In this document: positions 1-9,365 of the stretch, piece after piece
How the letters are laid out: each line of letters starts with the position of its first letter
Numbering within the stretch: position 1 is the first letter of the stretch
Source: Bacillus nitratireducens
Lineage (GTDB): Bacteria; Bacillota; Bacilli; Bacillales; Bacillaceae_G
DNA: 64,000 bases
NCBI RefSeq assembly: GCF_001884135.1
Contig: NZ_MAOC01000009.1
Span: 21,093-85,092, forward strand
Direction of reading: 5' to 3'
Program-made: the position numbers and the translations under genes
Notes under the pieces: model-generated
Database searches by the model: none
Seen by the model: only the letters and a program-made list of their open reading frames with translations
Told to the model about the DNA's origin: nothing

Positions 1-1
1 C

Positions 2-1564
2 TTAGACGGTTCACCAGCAGAAATCTTTGAGGATGGAAAGTCAACTTCTGCTACAGGTAAACTTGGTGTTGGTCTTTCACACGGTGATTACAAAGTAGAA
101 GTACAAGTTACAAAACGTGGTGGTTTAACAGTTTCTAACACTGGTATTATTACAGTGAAAAACCTTGATACACCAGCTACTGCAATTAAAAATACTGTAT
201 TTGCAGTAGATGCTGATAAAAATGGTGTAGTATACGGTAATACACTTACTGGAAAAGACTTCAAGTTAAATAGCCAAAATTTAGTTGTTGGTGAAAAAGC
301 ACAAATCCATAACGTAGTTGCTACAATTGCTGGAGAAGATAAAGTAGTTGATCCAGGATCAATTAGCATTAAATCTTCAAACCACGGCATTATCTCTGTA
401 GTAAACAACTACATTACTGCTGAAGCTGCTGGTGAAGCTACACTTACTATTAAAGTAGGCGATGTAACGAAAGACGTTAAATTTAAAGTAACTACTGATT
501 CTCGTAAATTACAATCAGTAAAAGCTAATCCAGACAAATTACAAGTTGTTCAAAATAAAACATTACCTGTTACATTCGTAACAACTGACCAATATGGCGA
601 TCCATTTGGTGCTAACTCAGCTTCAATTAAAGAAGTTCTTCCAAAAACAGGTGTAGTTGCTGAAGGTGGATTAGATGTAGTAACAACTGATGCTGGTTCA
701 ATTGGTACAAAAACTGTTGGTATTACAGGTAACGAAGTAGGCGAAGGTACAGTTCACTTCCAAAACGGTAACGGTAATACTTTAGGTTCATTATACGTAA
801 ACGTAACAGAAGGTAACGTTGCATTTAAAAACTTTGAACTTGTATCTAAATTAGGTAAATACGGTGAATCACCTGATACAAAACTTGACCTAAATGTTTC
901 TGATACAGTTGAGTATCAATTATCTAAGTACACTTCAGAGCGCGTATACTCTGATGCTGAAAACTTAGAAGGCTATGTAGTAGAGTCTAAAAATCCAGAA
1001 GTAGCTGATGCTAAAATTGTTGGAAATAAAGTTGTTGTTAAAGGTTTAAAACCAGGTAAAGTTGATATTCACTTAACGAAAAATGGTGCAACTGCTGGTA
1101 AAGCGACAATCGAAATCGTTCAAGAGAAAATCGCTATTAAATCTGTAAACTTCAAACCAGTTCAAACAGTAAACTTCGTTGAGAAGAAAATTAACATCGG
1201 TACTGTATTAGAACTTGAAGGAAGTAACCTTGATGATATCGTTAAAGGTATTAACTTAACGAAAGAAACACAACATAAAGTACGTGTTGTAAAATCTGGT
1301 GACAACCAAGGTAAACTTTATCTTGATACAAATGGCAATGCTCACTTCGATTTATTCGATCAAGAGCTTGGTCATGTAACAGTAAATCAAACAAGTGATT
1401 CTGCACTTCCAAACTTCAATCCGGACATCTATAATACTTTAACTACTAAGTACACTGACAAAGGTACATTAGTATTCAAAGTATTAAGAGATAAAGACGT
1501 TGTAACAAGCGAAATTGGTTCACAAGCTGTACACGTGAACGTGCTTAACAACCCAAATCTATAA
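2..1564 (+). CDS. eag: S-layer protein EA1-type, C-terminal part (5' end outside window)
   Basis: Structural surface-array protein exported to the cell surface. The reading frame is open from base 2, and 520 residues remain, so about 340 N-terminal residues (signal peptide and three SLH domains in the family) lie outside the window. The visible part is a series of beta-sandwich, Ig-like modules rich in Thr, Val, Asn and Lys with no Cys, ending HVNVLNNPNL. The order and wording of the modules match B. anthracis EA1 as I remember it, with scattered substitutions (for example LDGSPAEIF at the start). The neighbouring polysaccharide acetylation genes fit the known sap-eag-pat order. The gene ends in a strong terminator. 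It could be a strain-specific EA1 allele; Sap is less likely from the C-terminus and the context. Confidence 0.9.
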   Translation, partial: LDGSPAEIFEDGKSTSATGKLGVGLSHGDYKVEVQVTKRGGLTVSNTGIITVKNLDTPATAIKNTVFAVDADKNGVVYGNTLTGKDFKLNSQNLVVGEKAQIHNVVATIAGEDKVVDPGSISIKSSNHGIISVVNNYITAEAAGEATLTIKVGDVTKDVKFKVTTDSRKLQSVKANPDKLQVVQNKTLPVTFVTTDQYGDPFGANSASIKEVLPKTGVVAEGGLDVVTTDAGSIGTKTVGITGNEVGEGTVHFQNGNGNTLGSLYVNVTEGNVAFKNFELVSKLGKYGESPDTKLDLNVSDTVEYQLSKYTSERVYSDAENLEGYVVESKNPEVADAKIVGNKVVVKGLKPGKVDIHLTKNGATAGKATIEIVQEKIAIKSVNFKPVQTVNFVEKKINIGTVLELEGSNLDDIVKGINLTKETQHKVRVVKSGDNQGKLYLDTNGNAHFDLFDQELGHVTVNQTSDSALPNFNPDIYNTLTTKYTDKGTLVFKVLRDKDVVTSEIGSQAVHVNVLNNPNL

Positions 1565-1583
1565 GTTGATTATAGATAGAGTG

Positions 1584-1622
1584 AAAAATCAGTGGGGATT
1601 GATTCCCACTGATTTTTTTTCG
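1584..1622 (+). terminator. Terminator of the S-layer gene
   Basis: Stem of about 13 bp (1584-1596 with 1605-1617), loop of 8 nt, then a T run. The arms AATCAGTGGG/CCCACTGATT are the same as the 3' hairpin of the bcr1 repeats elsewhere in the window. Confidence 0.9.
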
Positions 1623-1632
1623 CAAATATCGC

Positions 1633-1669
1633 AAAGAAACCTCTTGTAATTTTCACAAGAGGTTTCTTT
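1633..1669. terminator. Hairpin between convergent genes, probable bidirectional terminator
   Basis: Perfect 15-bp stem (1633-1647 with 1655-1669), 7-nt loop, T-rich on the plus side. It touches the stop codon of the minus-strand gene that follows and so sits between two convergent transcription units. Confidence 0.8.
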
Positions 1670-2859
1670 TATTTTTTAAACTTAAACATATCCCCACTCA
1701 AGTTCGAATCACTATACACAAACAATACCATGTTAATGTTGTTGTCTTTAATGTATTGATATACATCCTTTTCGTGATAGTGACGAAGGTCGAGGATGGA
1801 TGTGTGATTGAAGCTTTGTGCTAAGTGAGGCATGATTGCGTTTGCGAATGAGTCTTTTAGGACTAAAGCTCGTACATCATTTGGTGCATTGTTATTTTCG
1901 ATGACGATTTCTGGATAGTCGTTTGCGTAATAGCCTGCGTATGATGTTGTGTCTTTTTGTTTTTCTACGCCATATAGTTCATCTAATGTGCGATATACGG
2001 TGCCGTTTACATCTTTGGCGACTACGCTCGTAAAGTTGAAGCCGTCTTTTGGTGTGTAGTAGCATAGTTTTTCTCCAGTTGCATCGATTAGTTGGTATAG
2101 CTGGTTGTTAAAGCTTCCGACTAGATGTTTATTTGGAGCACACGTACGAGTGTAATTTTCTTTTTTTATTTCTTTTCCTTTATATATAGAAGATTGTTGC
2201 GCGATTGTGTTCATTATATATTGATAGCCTAAGAAGGCACCATCCATATTCCAGTGGTGGTCTGTTTTGAAGTACATACTTTGTATTTCTTCATTTGTAT
2301 AGTTTTTCTTAAAGTGTTCCATGAGTTTAATTGGTTTTACGTCCGCTGGAAGTTTATCTAGAAAATAATTTAAATTTTCCTGTGCATATGTGTGAATATG
2401 GGAAGGTAATTTAAATGATAATGCATTCGTTTTGGACGGTGGTAAGGCAAAGTAAAACTCAACGTTTTGTTCTTTTAAAAACTGAGATAAATCGTTTATA
2501 GCAGGCATGGATTGATCGATTTCATTATATTTTGTAGTCCATGCTGGGTTTTTTAGAAGCCATTTATCATCAGTTAAAATAATATCGTTAATGAGAGACT
2601 TGTCCATTTTAATTTGAGCAAGCGTATAGTTTTTTATGAGTTCATCTCTTCCGATTAATTGATCGTTTGTATATATCTCAAAGTCTTTAAAGAAGCTACC
2701 ATTTACGACAGCTTCTTTTGTAAGAGCTGGTTTTTGAGCGAGCGGACGATTTTCAACGGGCGAAACTGCTCGGTCAGTTTTGAGAAGCGATAATATGCCA
2801 AATGAAAAGATAATGGTGAGAAAACCGATAAATAGGACGATGTTCCCCAATTTTTTCAT
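1669..2859 (-). CDS. patB: PatB-type SGNH/DHHW polysaccharide O-acetyltransferase
   Basis: 396 residues. One N-terminal membrane anchor (about 5-27), then an extracellular SGNH-like domain. A DHHW motif is at 200-203 in the context TDHHWNMDG, and an Asp-Ser pair at 336-337 (LVLKDSFA) resembles the nucleophile region of AlgX/DHHW proteins. PatB proteins of this group move acetyl groups, delivered by the MBOAT partner PatA, onto the secondary cell wall polysaccharide that SLH domains bind. It lies beside an MBOAT gene on the same strand, with only a shortened bcr1 between them. Start ATG is preceded by an AGGAAGG site. The PatB role is inferred from family and locus; which numbered paralogue it is cannot be decided here. 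Confidence 0.8.
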   Translation of the reverse strand: MKKLGNIVLFIGFLTIIFSFGILSLLKTDRAVSPVENRPLAQKPALTKEAVVNGSFFKDFEIYTNDQLIGRDELIKNYTLAQIKMDKSLINDIILTDDKWLLKNPAWTTKYNEIDQSMPAINDLSQFLKEQNVEFYFALPPSKTNALSFKLPSHIHTYAQENLNYFLDKLPADVKPIKLMEHFKKNYTNEEIQSMYFKTDHHWNMDGAFLGYQYIMNTIAQQSSIYKGKEIKKENYTRTCAPNKHLVGSFNNQLYQLIDATGEKLCYYTPKDGFNFTSVVAKDVNGTVYRTLDELYGVEKQKDTTSYAGYYANDYPEIVIENNNAPNDVRALVLKDSFANAIMPHLAQSFNHTSILDLRHYHEKDVYQYIKDNNINMVLFVYSDSNLSGDMFKFKK

Positions 2860-2878
2860 AATAACGTTTCCTTCCTAC

Positions 2879-2976
2879 ATAAAGTGAAACTTTAATCAGT
2901 GGGGAGTGTTCATCCCCACTGATTATCAGCCTTAACCAATCGGGCTTTTCCGGGCAGCCCGGAAAATAGCGGGATA
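2879..2976 (-). repeat. bcr1 repeat, internally deleted copy
   Basis: Both ends of bcr1 are present in reverse orientation (ATAAAGTGAAAC at one end, GGGATAA at the other), with the terminal hairpin, but the central hairpin of about 60 bp is missing. It fills the gap between the two minus-strand genes and ends just before the stop codon of the upstream one. Confidence 0.8.
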
Positions 2977-2978
2977 AG

Positions 2979-4394
2979 TTAAAACCTGAAATAAATAAAT
3001 GGATTATACGTCGAATTAATTAAATAGATAATCGAGATCATAAATAATGTTAGTAATAATATAGGACGTACAACTTGCATCGTGAACATATATGTTTTGG
3101 GCGCAAGTTCTAGTATGTTTTTAACTCTCTTTAAAATCGGTGTCGCTGCGATAAAGGCAATGATAAAAATAATAATGTATTCATGTACGTATAACATTGT
3201 GTTGTCATCGATGAAAGATTGCCCCCCTATGCCAAACATCGCTTTTAAATATTGGAACGAGTAAGCGAAGTTATCAGCTCGGAAGAAGACCCAACCGATC
3301 ATAACGATGATTAGTACATATGCATGTTGCAGCGGTTTCCATAGTTTATTTAATATTTTCTCGAATCCAGCTTTTTCAATGGAGATAATAAAGCCGTAAT
3401 ATAAGCCCCAGGCGATAAATGTCCAGCTTGCTCCGTGCCATAAACCGGTTAATCCCCATACGATGAAGAGGTTACGGTAATTTGCTAGTTTGGAAACGCG
3501 GTTTCCACCAAGCGGAATGTATATATAGTCGCGGAACCAAGAACCTAGTGTAATATGCCATCTTCTCCAAAATTCTGAAATGGACTTTGAGATGTATGGA
3601 TAATCGAAGTTTTTTGGGAAATCAAACCCGAACATTTTTCCAAGTCCAATTGCCATATCGGAGTATCCTGAGAAATCGAAATAGATTTGAAGTGTATAGG
3701 CGATAATCCCGATCCAAGCTGTTCCAGCACTTATCTCAGACGGCGGTAAGGCGAAGATTTTATCTGCGACAAATCCGACCTGATTAGCGATTAATATTTT
3801 TTTCGCTAATCCTAGAATGAAAATTTGGAGACCTTCTGTAAATCGTTCAAAAGAATGGATGCGCGTTTTAATTTGATCAGCAACGATATTGTAACGAACG
3901 ATTGGTCCGGCAATAAGCTGCGGGAAAATTGATATATATAACGCTAAGTTAAGTGGATTCTTTTGAACTGCGCCATCTTTACGGTATATATCGATGACGT
4001 ATGACATCGCTTGGAACGTATAGAATGAAATTCCAATTGGTAGTGGAATAGGTTCCACATGAATAGATAAATGAAAAGTTTGATTTAAAATGTCTGTGAA
4101 AAAGGAAATGTATTTAAAATAAGAAAGTAATAAAATATTTCCGACCACAGCCATAATTAAAAATGTGACTTTCATATTTTTTCGTTTATCATAATGATGC
4201 ACGAGTAGGCCGAAGCAGTAGTTTAAAAGAATAGAAAAGAGCATTAAGAGGACGAATCGAGGTTCTCCCCATGCATAGAAAATTAAACTAAATGCAAGTA
4301 ATACGAAATTACGTAGCTCGGCACGCACTATAAAATAGAAAAATAATACGAGAGGTAAAAAGATAAATAAGAAAACAGAACTACTAAATACCAA
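2979..4394 (-). CDS. patA: PatA-type MBOAT acyltransferase
   Basis: 471 residues with about ten or more hydrophobic segments. The MBOAT core is clear: SEFWRRWHITLGSWFRDYIY followed by the GLWHGASW block with the conserved His. The family (AlgI, DltB, PatA) passes acyl groups across the membrane to an extracytoplasmic transferase, here probably the SGNH protein encoded directly downstream. The start is TTG at 4394, with GAGGAG seven bases upstream and no better candidate. It is transcribed divergently from a second MBOAT gene. Membership of MBOAT is certain; the acetyl donor and the wall-polysaccharide acceptor are inferred from the S-layer locus. Confidence 0.85.
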   Translation of the reverse strand: MVFSSSVFLFIFLPLVLFFYFIVRAELRNFVLLAFSLIFYAWGEPRFVLLMLFSILLNYCFGLLVHHYDKRKNMKVTFLIMAVVGNILLLSYFKYISFFTDILNQTFHLSIHVEPIPLPIGISFYTFQAMSYVIDIYRKDGAVQKNPLNLALYISIFPQLIAGPIVRYNIVADQIKTRIHSFERFTEGLQIFILGLAKKILIANQVGFVADKIFALPPSEISAGTAWIGIIAYTLQIYFDFSGYSDMAIGLGKMFGFDFPKNFDYPYISKSISEFWRRWHITLGSWFRDYIYIPLGGNRVSKLANYRNLFIVWGLTGLWHGASWTFIAWGLYYGFIISIEKAGFEKILNKLWKPLQHAYVLIIVMIGWVFFRADNFAYSFQYLKAMFGIGGQSFIDDNTMLYVHEYIIIFIIAFIAATPILKRVKNILELAPKTYMFTMQVVRPILLLTLFMISIIYLINSTYNPFIYFRF

Positions 4395-4555
4395 AGGACT
4401 CTCCTCACTTTTTTCAAAAATACATTTCGTGCAAAAAAAACGACATTTCTATTATATATTCTTTTATATAAAAGTGCCTTTAATATTTTATCATGTTAAT
4501 AATTCCATTAAAATGATTAATATATATAATAGAAGAAACGGGGAGCGGAACCCTT

Positions 4556-4585
4556 TTGACACTCACTATTTGGATAAGATAAGAT
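4556..4585 (+). promoter_or_regulatory. Candidate sigma-A promoter for the second pat pair
   Basis: TTGACA at 4556-4561, then TAAGAT at 4580-4585 (18-bp spacing), about 38 bases before the GTG start. Confidence 0.4.
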
Positions 4586-4622
4586 GAATAAGGTGTGATT
4601 TGTTTGGAAGGGAAGAGATGGT

Positions 4623-6080
4623 GTGTTATTTAACTCATTTGAGTTTATTTTTTTATTTTTACCGATAGCATTTCTTTTATATTTTCTATTAAATAAATTT
4701 GGACATGCTACATTAGCGAAAGCTTGGCTCGTTGCGGCCTCTTTATTTTTCTATAGTTATTGGAATGTGAAATATTTACCGCTTATGTTAGTGTCGCTCA
4801 TTGTGAACTACTTTATCGGAATGAGGCTCGTAAAACATAAGAGTAAACTTCTTTTAACGATAGGATTAATATTTAATATAGGAATGCTTAGTTATTTCAA
4901 GTATTATGATTTCTTCTTACAAAATGTGAATTCATTATTTGGAACTCAGTTTACATTATTATCTTTAACGTTACCGCTTGCGATTAGCTTCTATACGTTT
5001 CAAAAGATCGCATTTTTAGTAGATACGTATCGTGGTGAAACGAAGGCATGTCATTTTCTTGATTACGCATTGTTTGTAACGTTTTTTCCGCAGCTTATTG
5101 CAGGGCCGATTGTACATCATGCGCAAATTATGCCGCAGTTTGCTGACGATAGTAAAAAGCGCTGGCAATCGAAGTATATCGTTCTTGGTATATTCGTATT
5201 TGCAGTTGGTATTTTCAAAAAGGTAGGTATTGCAGATGTATTATCACCCCTTGTACATGAAGGGTTTGATGTGCAGCAATCATTAACATTTGTTGAAGCG
5301 TGGCTTTCGTCGTTAGCGTTTACGTTCCAATTGTATTTTGATTTTAGTGGATATAGTGATATGGCAATTGGAATCGCTTTAATGTTTAATGTTAAATTAC
5401 CGCAAAACTTTAATTCACCGTATAAAGCAGTGAATATACAAGATTTTTGGCATCGTTGGCATATGACGCTTAGCCAGTTTTTAACGAAGTATGTATACAT
5501 TTCTCTAGGAGGAAATCGAAAAGGAATTACGCGTACATACGTAAATATTATGATTGTATTTTTAATAAGTGGACTTTGGCATGGAGCTGGTTGGACATTT
5601 ATTTTTTGGGGATTCTTGCACGGTTTAGCTTCTGTTATTCACCGATTATGGAGTAAAGCAGGAGGGCGTATGCCGGCCTTTGCTGGTTGGCTCGTTACGT
5701 TTTTCTTCATTAATATAACGTGGGTATTCTTTAGGGCAACATCTATACATGATGCGGTGAAGGTGTTAAAAGGAATGTTCGGACTAAATGGAATCGAATT
5801 AGCAAATAGTGTATTCCCATCATTTATAATAGAGAAGTTACAATTTTTAAAAGAGTACGGTGTTTCATTTACAGAAGGATACCATGTCTCTTTATTAGAT
5901 CCGAAAATGGTAGCGTATATTTTCGGAGCGTTATGTATTAGTTTCTTCTTAAAAAATTCAATTCAGTTAAAAGATTCATTCCGTCCAAATGTGTGGACTG
6001 CTTTATTTACTGCAATATTGCTTGTATATAGCGTGTTACATTTAACGAGTATTAGTGAGTTTTTATACTTTAATTTCTAG
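4623..6080 (+). CDS. patA: Second PatA-type MBOAT acyltransferase
   Basis: 485 residues, polytopic. The MBOAT signature is DFWHRWHMTLSQFLTKYVYI followed by the GLWHGAGW block with the active His. It is clearly diverged from the opposite-strand MBOAT, so the locus carries two acetyl-export channels, each paired with its own SGNH partner. Start GTG at 4623 has GGAAGG upstream; the nearby ATG at 4618 is out of frame. The stop codon runs straight into the ribosome binding site of the next gene, so the two are co-translated. In B. anthracis two PatA proteins acetylate the secondary wall polysaccharide; the same job is inferred here. Confidence 0.85.
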   Translation: MLFNSFEFIFLFLPIAFLLYFLLNKFGHATLAKAWLVAASLFFYSYWNVKYLPLMLVSLIVNYFIGMRLVKHKSKLLLTIGLIFNIGMLSYFKYYDFFLQNVNSLFGTQFTLLSLTLPLAISFYTFQKIAFLVDTYRGETKACHFLDYALFVTFFPQLIAGPIVHHAQIMPQFADDSKKRWQSKYIVLGIFVFAVGIFKKVGIADVLSPLVHEGFDVQQSLTFVEAWLSSLAFTFQLYFDFSGYSDMAIGIALMFNVKLPQNFNSPYKAVNIQDFWHRWHMTLSQFLTKYVYISLGGNRKGITRTYVNIMIVFLISGLWHGAGWTFIFWGFLHGLASVIHRLWSKAGGRMPAFAGWLVTFFFINITWVFFRATSIHDAVKVLKGMFGLNGIELANSVFPSFIIEKLQFLKEYGVSFTEGYHVSLLDPKMVAYIFGALCISFFLKNSIQLKDSFRPNVWTALFTAILLVYSVLHLTSISEFLYFNF

Positions 6081-6089
6081 GTGGAGAAT

Positions 6090-7121
6090 ATGAAAAACAA
6101 ACATTGGCTTATTTTCGTTTTTGTATGTGTTTTTGTTCCTCTCGCAGGTGTCGGGATATTTAATAGCTATATAGATTCTCTTTGGTTATTCCCGCATAAA
6201 AATAAGTGGAATGATGTGCAGTACGGGTTTAACGAGAGACAACAGAAAACGAATTATATAACGTACCGTCCGTTTACATATGATGGAGTTATACTTGGAA
6301 GTAGTAGAACGACTTTTATTAATGAGAATGACTTCACCGGGTTAAACGCATTTAATTATGCGGTAAGTAGTACAGACCCGCGTGAGTATGATGCATATAT
6401 TGAATATGCAAAAGAACAAAAAGGTAGTGAACTCGCATCTATTGTACTTGGTTTAGATTTCCTTGGAACGAACAAAAATAGGGAAATTGGTTTTGATAAA
6501 CCAGAAGTGTATATTAATCAGGCGCAAAGCCTATTGTATCCGATTAAATCGTATGTAAGTATGGACGGAATTACTTATTCAAAGAATACAATTGCGAATT
6601 CTACTCATCATAGTACGAACATTGATCGGTATGATCGAGAGAATATAAAATCGATGCGCGATTATACGAAAGAAGAGCGTGATGCGCAAGTTACAGCGCA
6701 AGTAGATAAGTTTAGTAAAGAGATTTATGGCGGGAATTATGAGTATCAAAATATGAAAGAAATATTAGGAACAGTAAAGGCTCATAATCCGAACACGAAG
6801 TTTTATATTTTTACAACGCCTGTTTCAGGGCCACTATTCCGTACGATGATTCAATCAGGGCGATGGGAAGATTATAAAAGATGGCTTCATGACGCTGTAG
6901 ATGTATTTGGAGAAGTTCATCATTTCATGTATCTTAATTCCGTTACAACGAATTTAGACAACTATATGGATGGGCATCATTTCAGACCAGAAATTGGAAA
7001 GCTGGTTGCGCATAAAGTTGTGAATGAAGAAGATAGCAATGTCCCGAAAGATTTCGGTATTGTTATTACGAAGGATAATATTGATGAGGTGCTAGAAGAG
7101 ATTTGGGCGTCTTTTCAATAA
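6090..7121 (+). CDS. patB: Second PatB-type SGNH partner
   Basis: 343 residues. N-terminal membrane anchor (about 5-25), then an SGNH-like fold: GVILGSSRT near the N-terminus (nucleophile Ser block) and DGHHFRPEIG near the C-terminus (Asp/His block V). An upstream in-frame GTG at 6081 has no ribosome binding site, whereas ATG 6090 follows GGTGGAG, so the ATG was chosen. It follows the MBOAT gene after only a few bases. It probably accepts acetyl from that partner and transfers it to wall polysaccharide outside the membrane. It shares little obvious sequence with the DHHW protein on the other strand, so the two systems may modify different positions. Confidence 0.75.
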   Translation: MKNKHWLIFVFVCVFVPLAGVGIFNSYIDSLWLFPHKNKWNDVQYGFNERQQKTNYITYRPFTYDGVILGSSRTTFINENDFTGLNAFNYAVSSTDPREYDAYIEYAKEQKGSELASIVLGLDFLGTNKNREIGFDKPEVYINQAQSLLYPIKSYVSMDGITYSKNTIANSTHHSTNIDRYDRENIKSMRDYTKEERDAQVTAQVDKFSKEIYGGNYEYQNMKEILGTVKAHNPNTKFYIFTTPVSGPLFRTMIQSGRWEDYKRWLHDAVDVFGEVHHFMYLNSVTTNLDNYMDGHHFRPEIGKLVAHKVVNEEDSNVPKDFGIVITKDNIDEVLEEIWASFQ

Positions 7122-7170
7122 AAAATAGGTCATAAATGTGGTCTAGTCTTTGCCGAGTAGACTGTATAAA

Positions 7171-7211
7171 AAAGAAGCAGCCACCGAGATCTGATGGCTG
7201 CTTCTTTTTTT
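7171..7211 (+). terminator. Terminator of the second pat pair
   Basis: 13-bp stem (7171-7183 with 7195-7207) with T run, 50 bases after the stop codon. Confidence 0.9.
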
Positions 7212-7422
7212 GTAATAAAACCCATTATCGTTACAATAATAACAAATATTTCTTTTTATTACTAGAATTGTATTTTTTCTTACAGCCATATAAAATTTGT
7301 TTAACACAGGAAGATATATGATAAAGCGGTTGTTTATTCTACTATTTATCCAAAAGGTATAATTTATTACAACGGTAGTTCTTTTACTATTAATACTTAA
7401 TAGTGAATGGGAGTGATGAAAG

Positions 7423-7542
7423 ATGGAAAGCGGACAAATGAATTATATTGTTGTTAATCCTATAGGTGTTGTGATTTCTGTAATTATGATAATAGCTATA
7501 TGTTTTGCTGTTATCCGTTTGGTAAAGTATTTCAAAAAATAA
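7423..7542 (+). CDS. Small single-span membrane protein
   Basis: 39 residues, start ATG behind GGGAGTG. Hydrophilic N-terminus of about ten residues, one membrane span (about 13-33, very rich in Ile and Val) and a basic end RLVKYFKK. It lies alone between two terminators and has its own intergenic region. No family is recognised. The clean ribosome binding site, membrane-protein composition and isolated position favour a real gene; a chance hydrophobic ORF cannot be excluded. Confidence 0.55.
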   Translation: MESGQMNYIVVNPIGVVISVIMIIAICFAVIRLVKYFKK

Positions 7543-7608
7543 ATAGTTCCTACCTTAAACTAGAGGGTTATTTAAATAACAAAGTTTGATTGTGAGATTT
7601 TTCAAAAG

Positions 7609-7640
7609 AAGAAGCAGCATCCAAATGGATGCTGCTTCTT
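7609..7640 (-). terminator. Terminator, 15-bp perfect stem
   Basis: Arms 7609-7623 and 7626-7640 around a 2-nt loop. It directly precedes (on plus) the stop codon of the minus-strand ligase-like gene and can serve both strands. Confidence 0.85.
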
Positions 7641-9035
7641 TTATTCCGCTTCTAAATCAACAATTAAGTAAGCGAGTATAACAACGAAGAAAATACTAAC
7701 GGAAGGCGCTGTTAATACGTGGCCGGACATAAAGCCGATTCCAAGTGATAGTACAACGGTGCTAGCTAATAGCATATATTTCACGGTTATTATTTTCTTA
7801 AAGTTTGTTATGACGCGAATGAATAATTTAATACCGAAGTATAGAAGCGGTATTAAGTAAATAAGGAAGCCGACGATTCCGAATGCAAAGAATAGATCGT
7901 GGAAGTCCATTTCGATTAATTTAATTTTAACCGTATAGTTACCAGCATAGCCCATTCCGAATAATTTTTGTGATAGCGGTGCGTCTTTATAGTATTGTTT
8001 GTATACTTTTAAAAACTTATCGCGATCACTGTAAATTAAACTTTTGACCTCAGAGTCTGTTAGCTCACCTTTTGCATGTTTTTTCTCTGCGTCTAGATCT
8101 TCTTTAATTACTTTTCCTTCTTTTCTATCCTTTTCTTCTTGTACTGATTTTTTGTATTCGTATATTTGCATGTGGATGCCCATATTTTTTGCAATAGGAG
8201 TATGTGGTGTAAGTGCAATTAAACCTCCTAAAACAATAGCGGCAACAACTGTATTTACGAGATATGTGAATCCGTTACCTTCTTTTTTGCGATGAATCAT
8301 ATATTCAATGAATGAGAATAAAAGTGCCACGCCAAGCGTTAGAACAATTGCACCATATCCTACTTTCGTTCCGACCATAATACTTGCATACATCGCAAGT
8401 ATTGTTGGAATCCAGTAATAGATTTTCGAGAAAGAAGTTGTTTTATGAATCGAATATAACACTACGATTGGGAACATAATTGCAAAAATAGAACTTAAAT
8501 CATTTCCAGCAAAGAACCAACCTCTTGAACCAATCTTTGAGTGAGGATAGCTTGGGAAATCTGTACCAGTTTGCATTGCAACAATCAGTGTGATGCTGAA
8601 AATTAAAGTTGCATATAAGAAATATGTAATGATTTTATGAAATGTATATTCTTTATTTTTTAACTCTTTAAAGACGATAATATATCCAAACAGTAGCACA
8701 ATTGGATATACGCTTTTTAAAATAAATTTCACTTCTTCGCCAAATGAAACTGGAGATTTGACCATCATATTATTTACAAGACCAATTGCTAGTACGATCC
8801 CGAGTAGGCATAAATAGAGAATGTACTTTTTCGCCCCATGTTGTTTTCTATGAAGAAGTAGATAACCTAATGCAAGAAGCATAAAGGCGAAACGGACTAC
8901 GATTCCAACTGTTGCGCTCATGTGTAATACATAGATTGAAAAAGATGTTAATAAATCTAAAATTGGTTGAAACACAATGAATAGCAATAGGAAATGCGGG
9001 AAGTAGTTATCCGTTTGTTTCAACTTAGTAACCAT
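7641..9035 (-). CDS. O-antigen ligase/polymerase-like membrane protein
   Basis: 464 residues with about ten to twelve membrane spans. A long charged soluble loop (about 265-360) contains many Lys and Glu, followed by LFGMGYAGNY and a DFHDLFFAFGIVGF block, the pattern of the O-antigen ligase/Wzy superfamily. Such proteins polymerise or attach lipid-linked glycans on the outer face of the membrane. Its place beside the pat genes suggests work on the secondary wall polysaccharide. An ATG at 9047 is in frame, but the ATG at 9035 has GGAGG five bases upstream and is the likelier start. Fold and location are well supported; the substrate is an inference. Confidence 0.7.
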   Translation of the reverse strand: MVTKLKQTDNYFPHFLLLFIVFQPILDLLTSFSIYVLHMSATVGIVVRFAFMLLALGYLLLHRKQHGAKKYILYLCLLGIVLAIGLVNNMMVKSPVSFGEEVKFILKSVYPIVLLFGYIIVFKELKNKEYTFHKIITYFLYATLIFSITLIVAMQTGTDFPSYPHSKIGSRGWFFAGNDLSSIFAIMFPIVVLYSIHKTTSFSKIYYWIPTILAMYASIMVGTKVGYGAIVLTLGVALLFSFIEYMIHRKKEGNGFTYLVNTVVAAIVLGGLIALTPHTPIAKNMGIHMQIYEYKKSVQEEKDRKEGKVIKEDLDAEKKHAKGELTDSEVKSLIYSDRDKFLKVYKQYYKDAPLSQKLFGMGYAGNYTVKIKLIEMDFHDLFFAFGIVGFLIYLIPLLYFGIKLFIRVITNFKKIITVKYMLLASTVVLSLGIGFMSGHVLTAPSVSIFFVVILAYLIVDLEAE

Positions 9036-9365
9036 ATGTTCCTCCATTTCTTCATTCCTTTATTTCAACACCCGAGAGATGGGTATAAAAGCCTTTTTTT
9101 GGCATAGTAAGGTGAATGAATTTCAATGTTTGTTTTTTGCATCAAACTTAAGAATACACCATTTCATTGCAATGGTAAATAGATGAAAAGCAATGATAAA
9201 CCGACTTTAATTTCTATATTTTTTAACGAAATTGTATGTTTTATACGGATATATATACAAATTACGAGAATATTAGACAGAAAATTAAGAAAAAAGAAGG
9301 GTTTTTAACATGCTTTCTATAATTATAGAAGTATAATCTTTATGTGGAAAAGAGGGGTATATATA
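9036..9365. other. Divergent intergenic region
   Basis: 330 bases between a minus- and a plus-strand gene. It must hold both promoters. The only clear signals are near 9315-9337, described separately; no small ORF with a ribosome binding site was seen. Confidence 0.6.
9315..9337 (+). promoter_or_regulatory. Perfect 16-bp palindrome abutting a TATAAT box
   Basis: TTCTATAATTATAGAA (9315-9330) is followed by TATAAT at 9332-9337. The palindrome would occupy the promoter spacer, as repressor operators do. Transcription would start near 9344, which excludes the upstream ATG at 9342 as translation start. Confidence 0.5.

Noticed and set aside
88-408. Minus-strand ORF of 106 codons inside the S-layer gene
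   Set aside because: It is the complement of a well-supported secreted protein and has no ribosome binding site or family resemblance.
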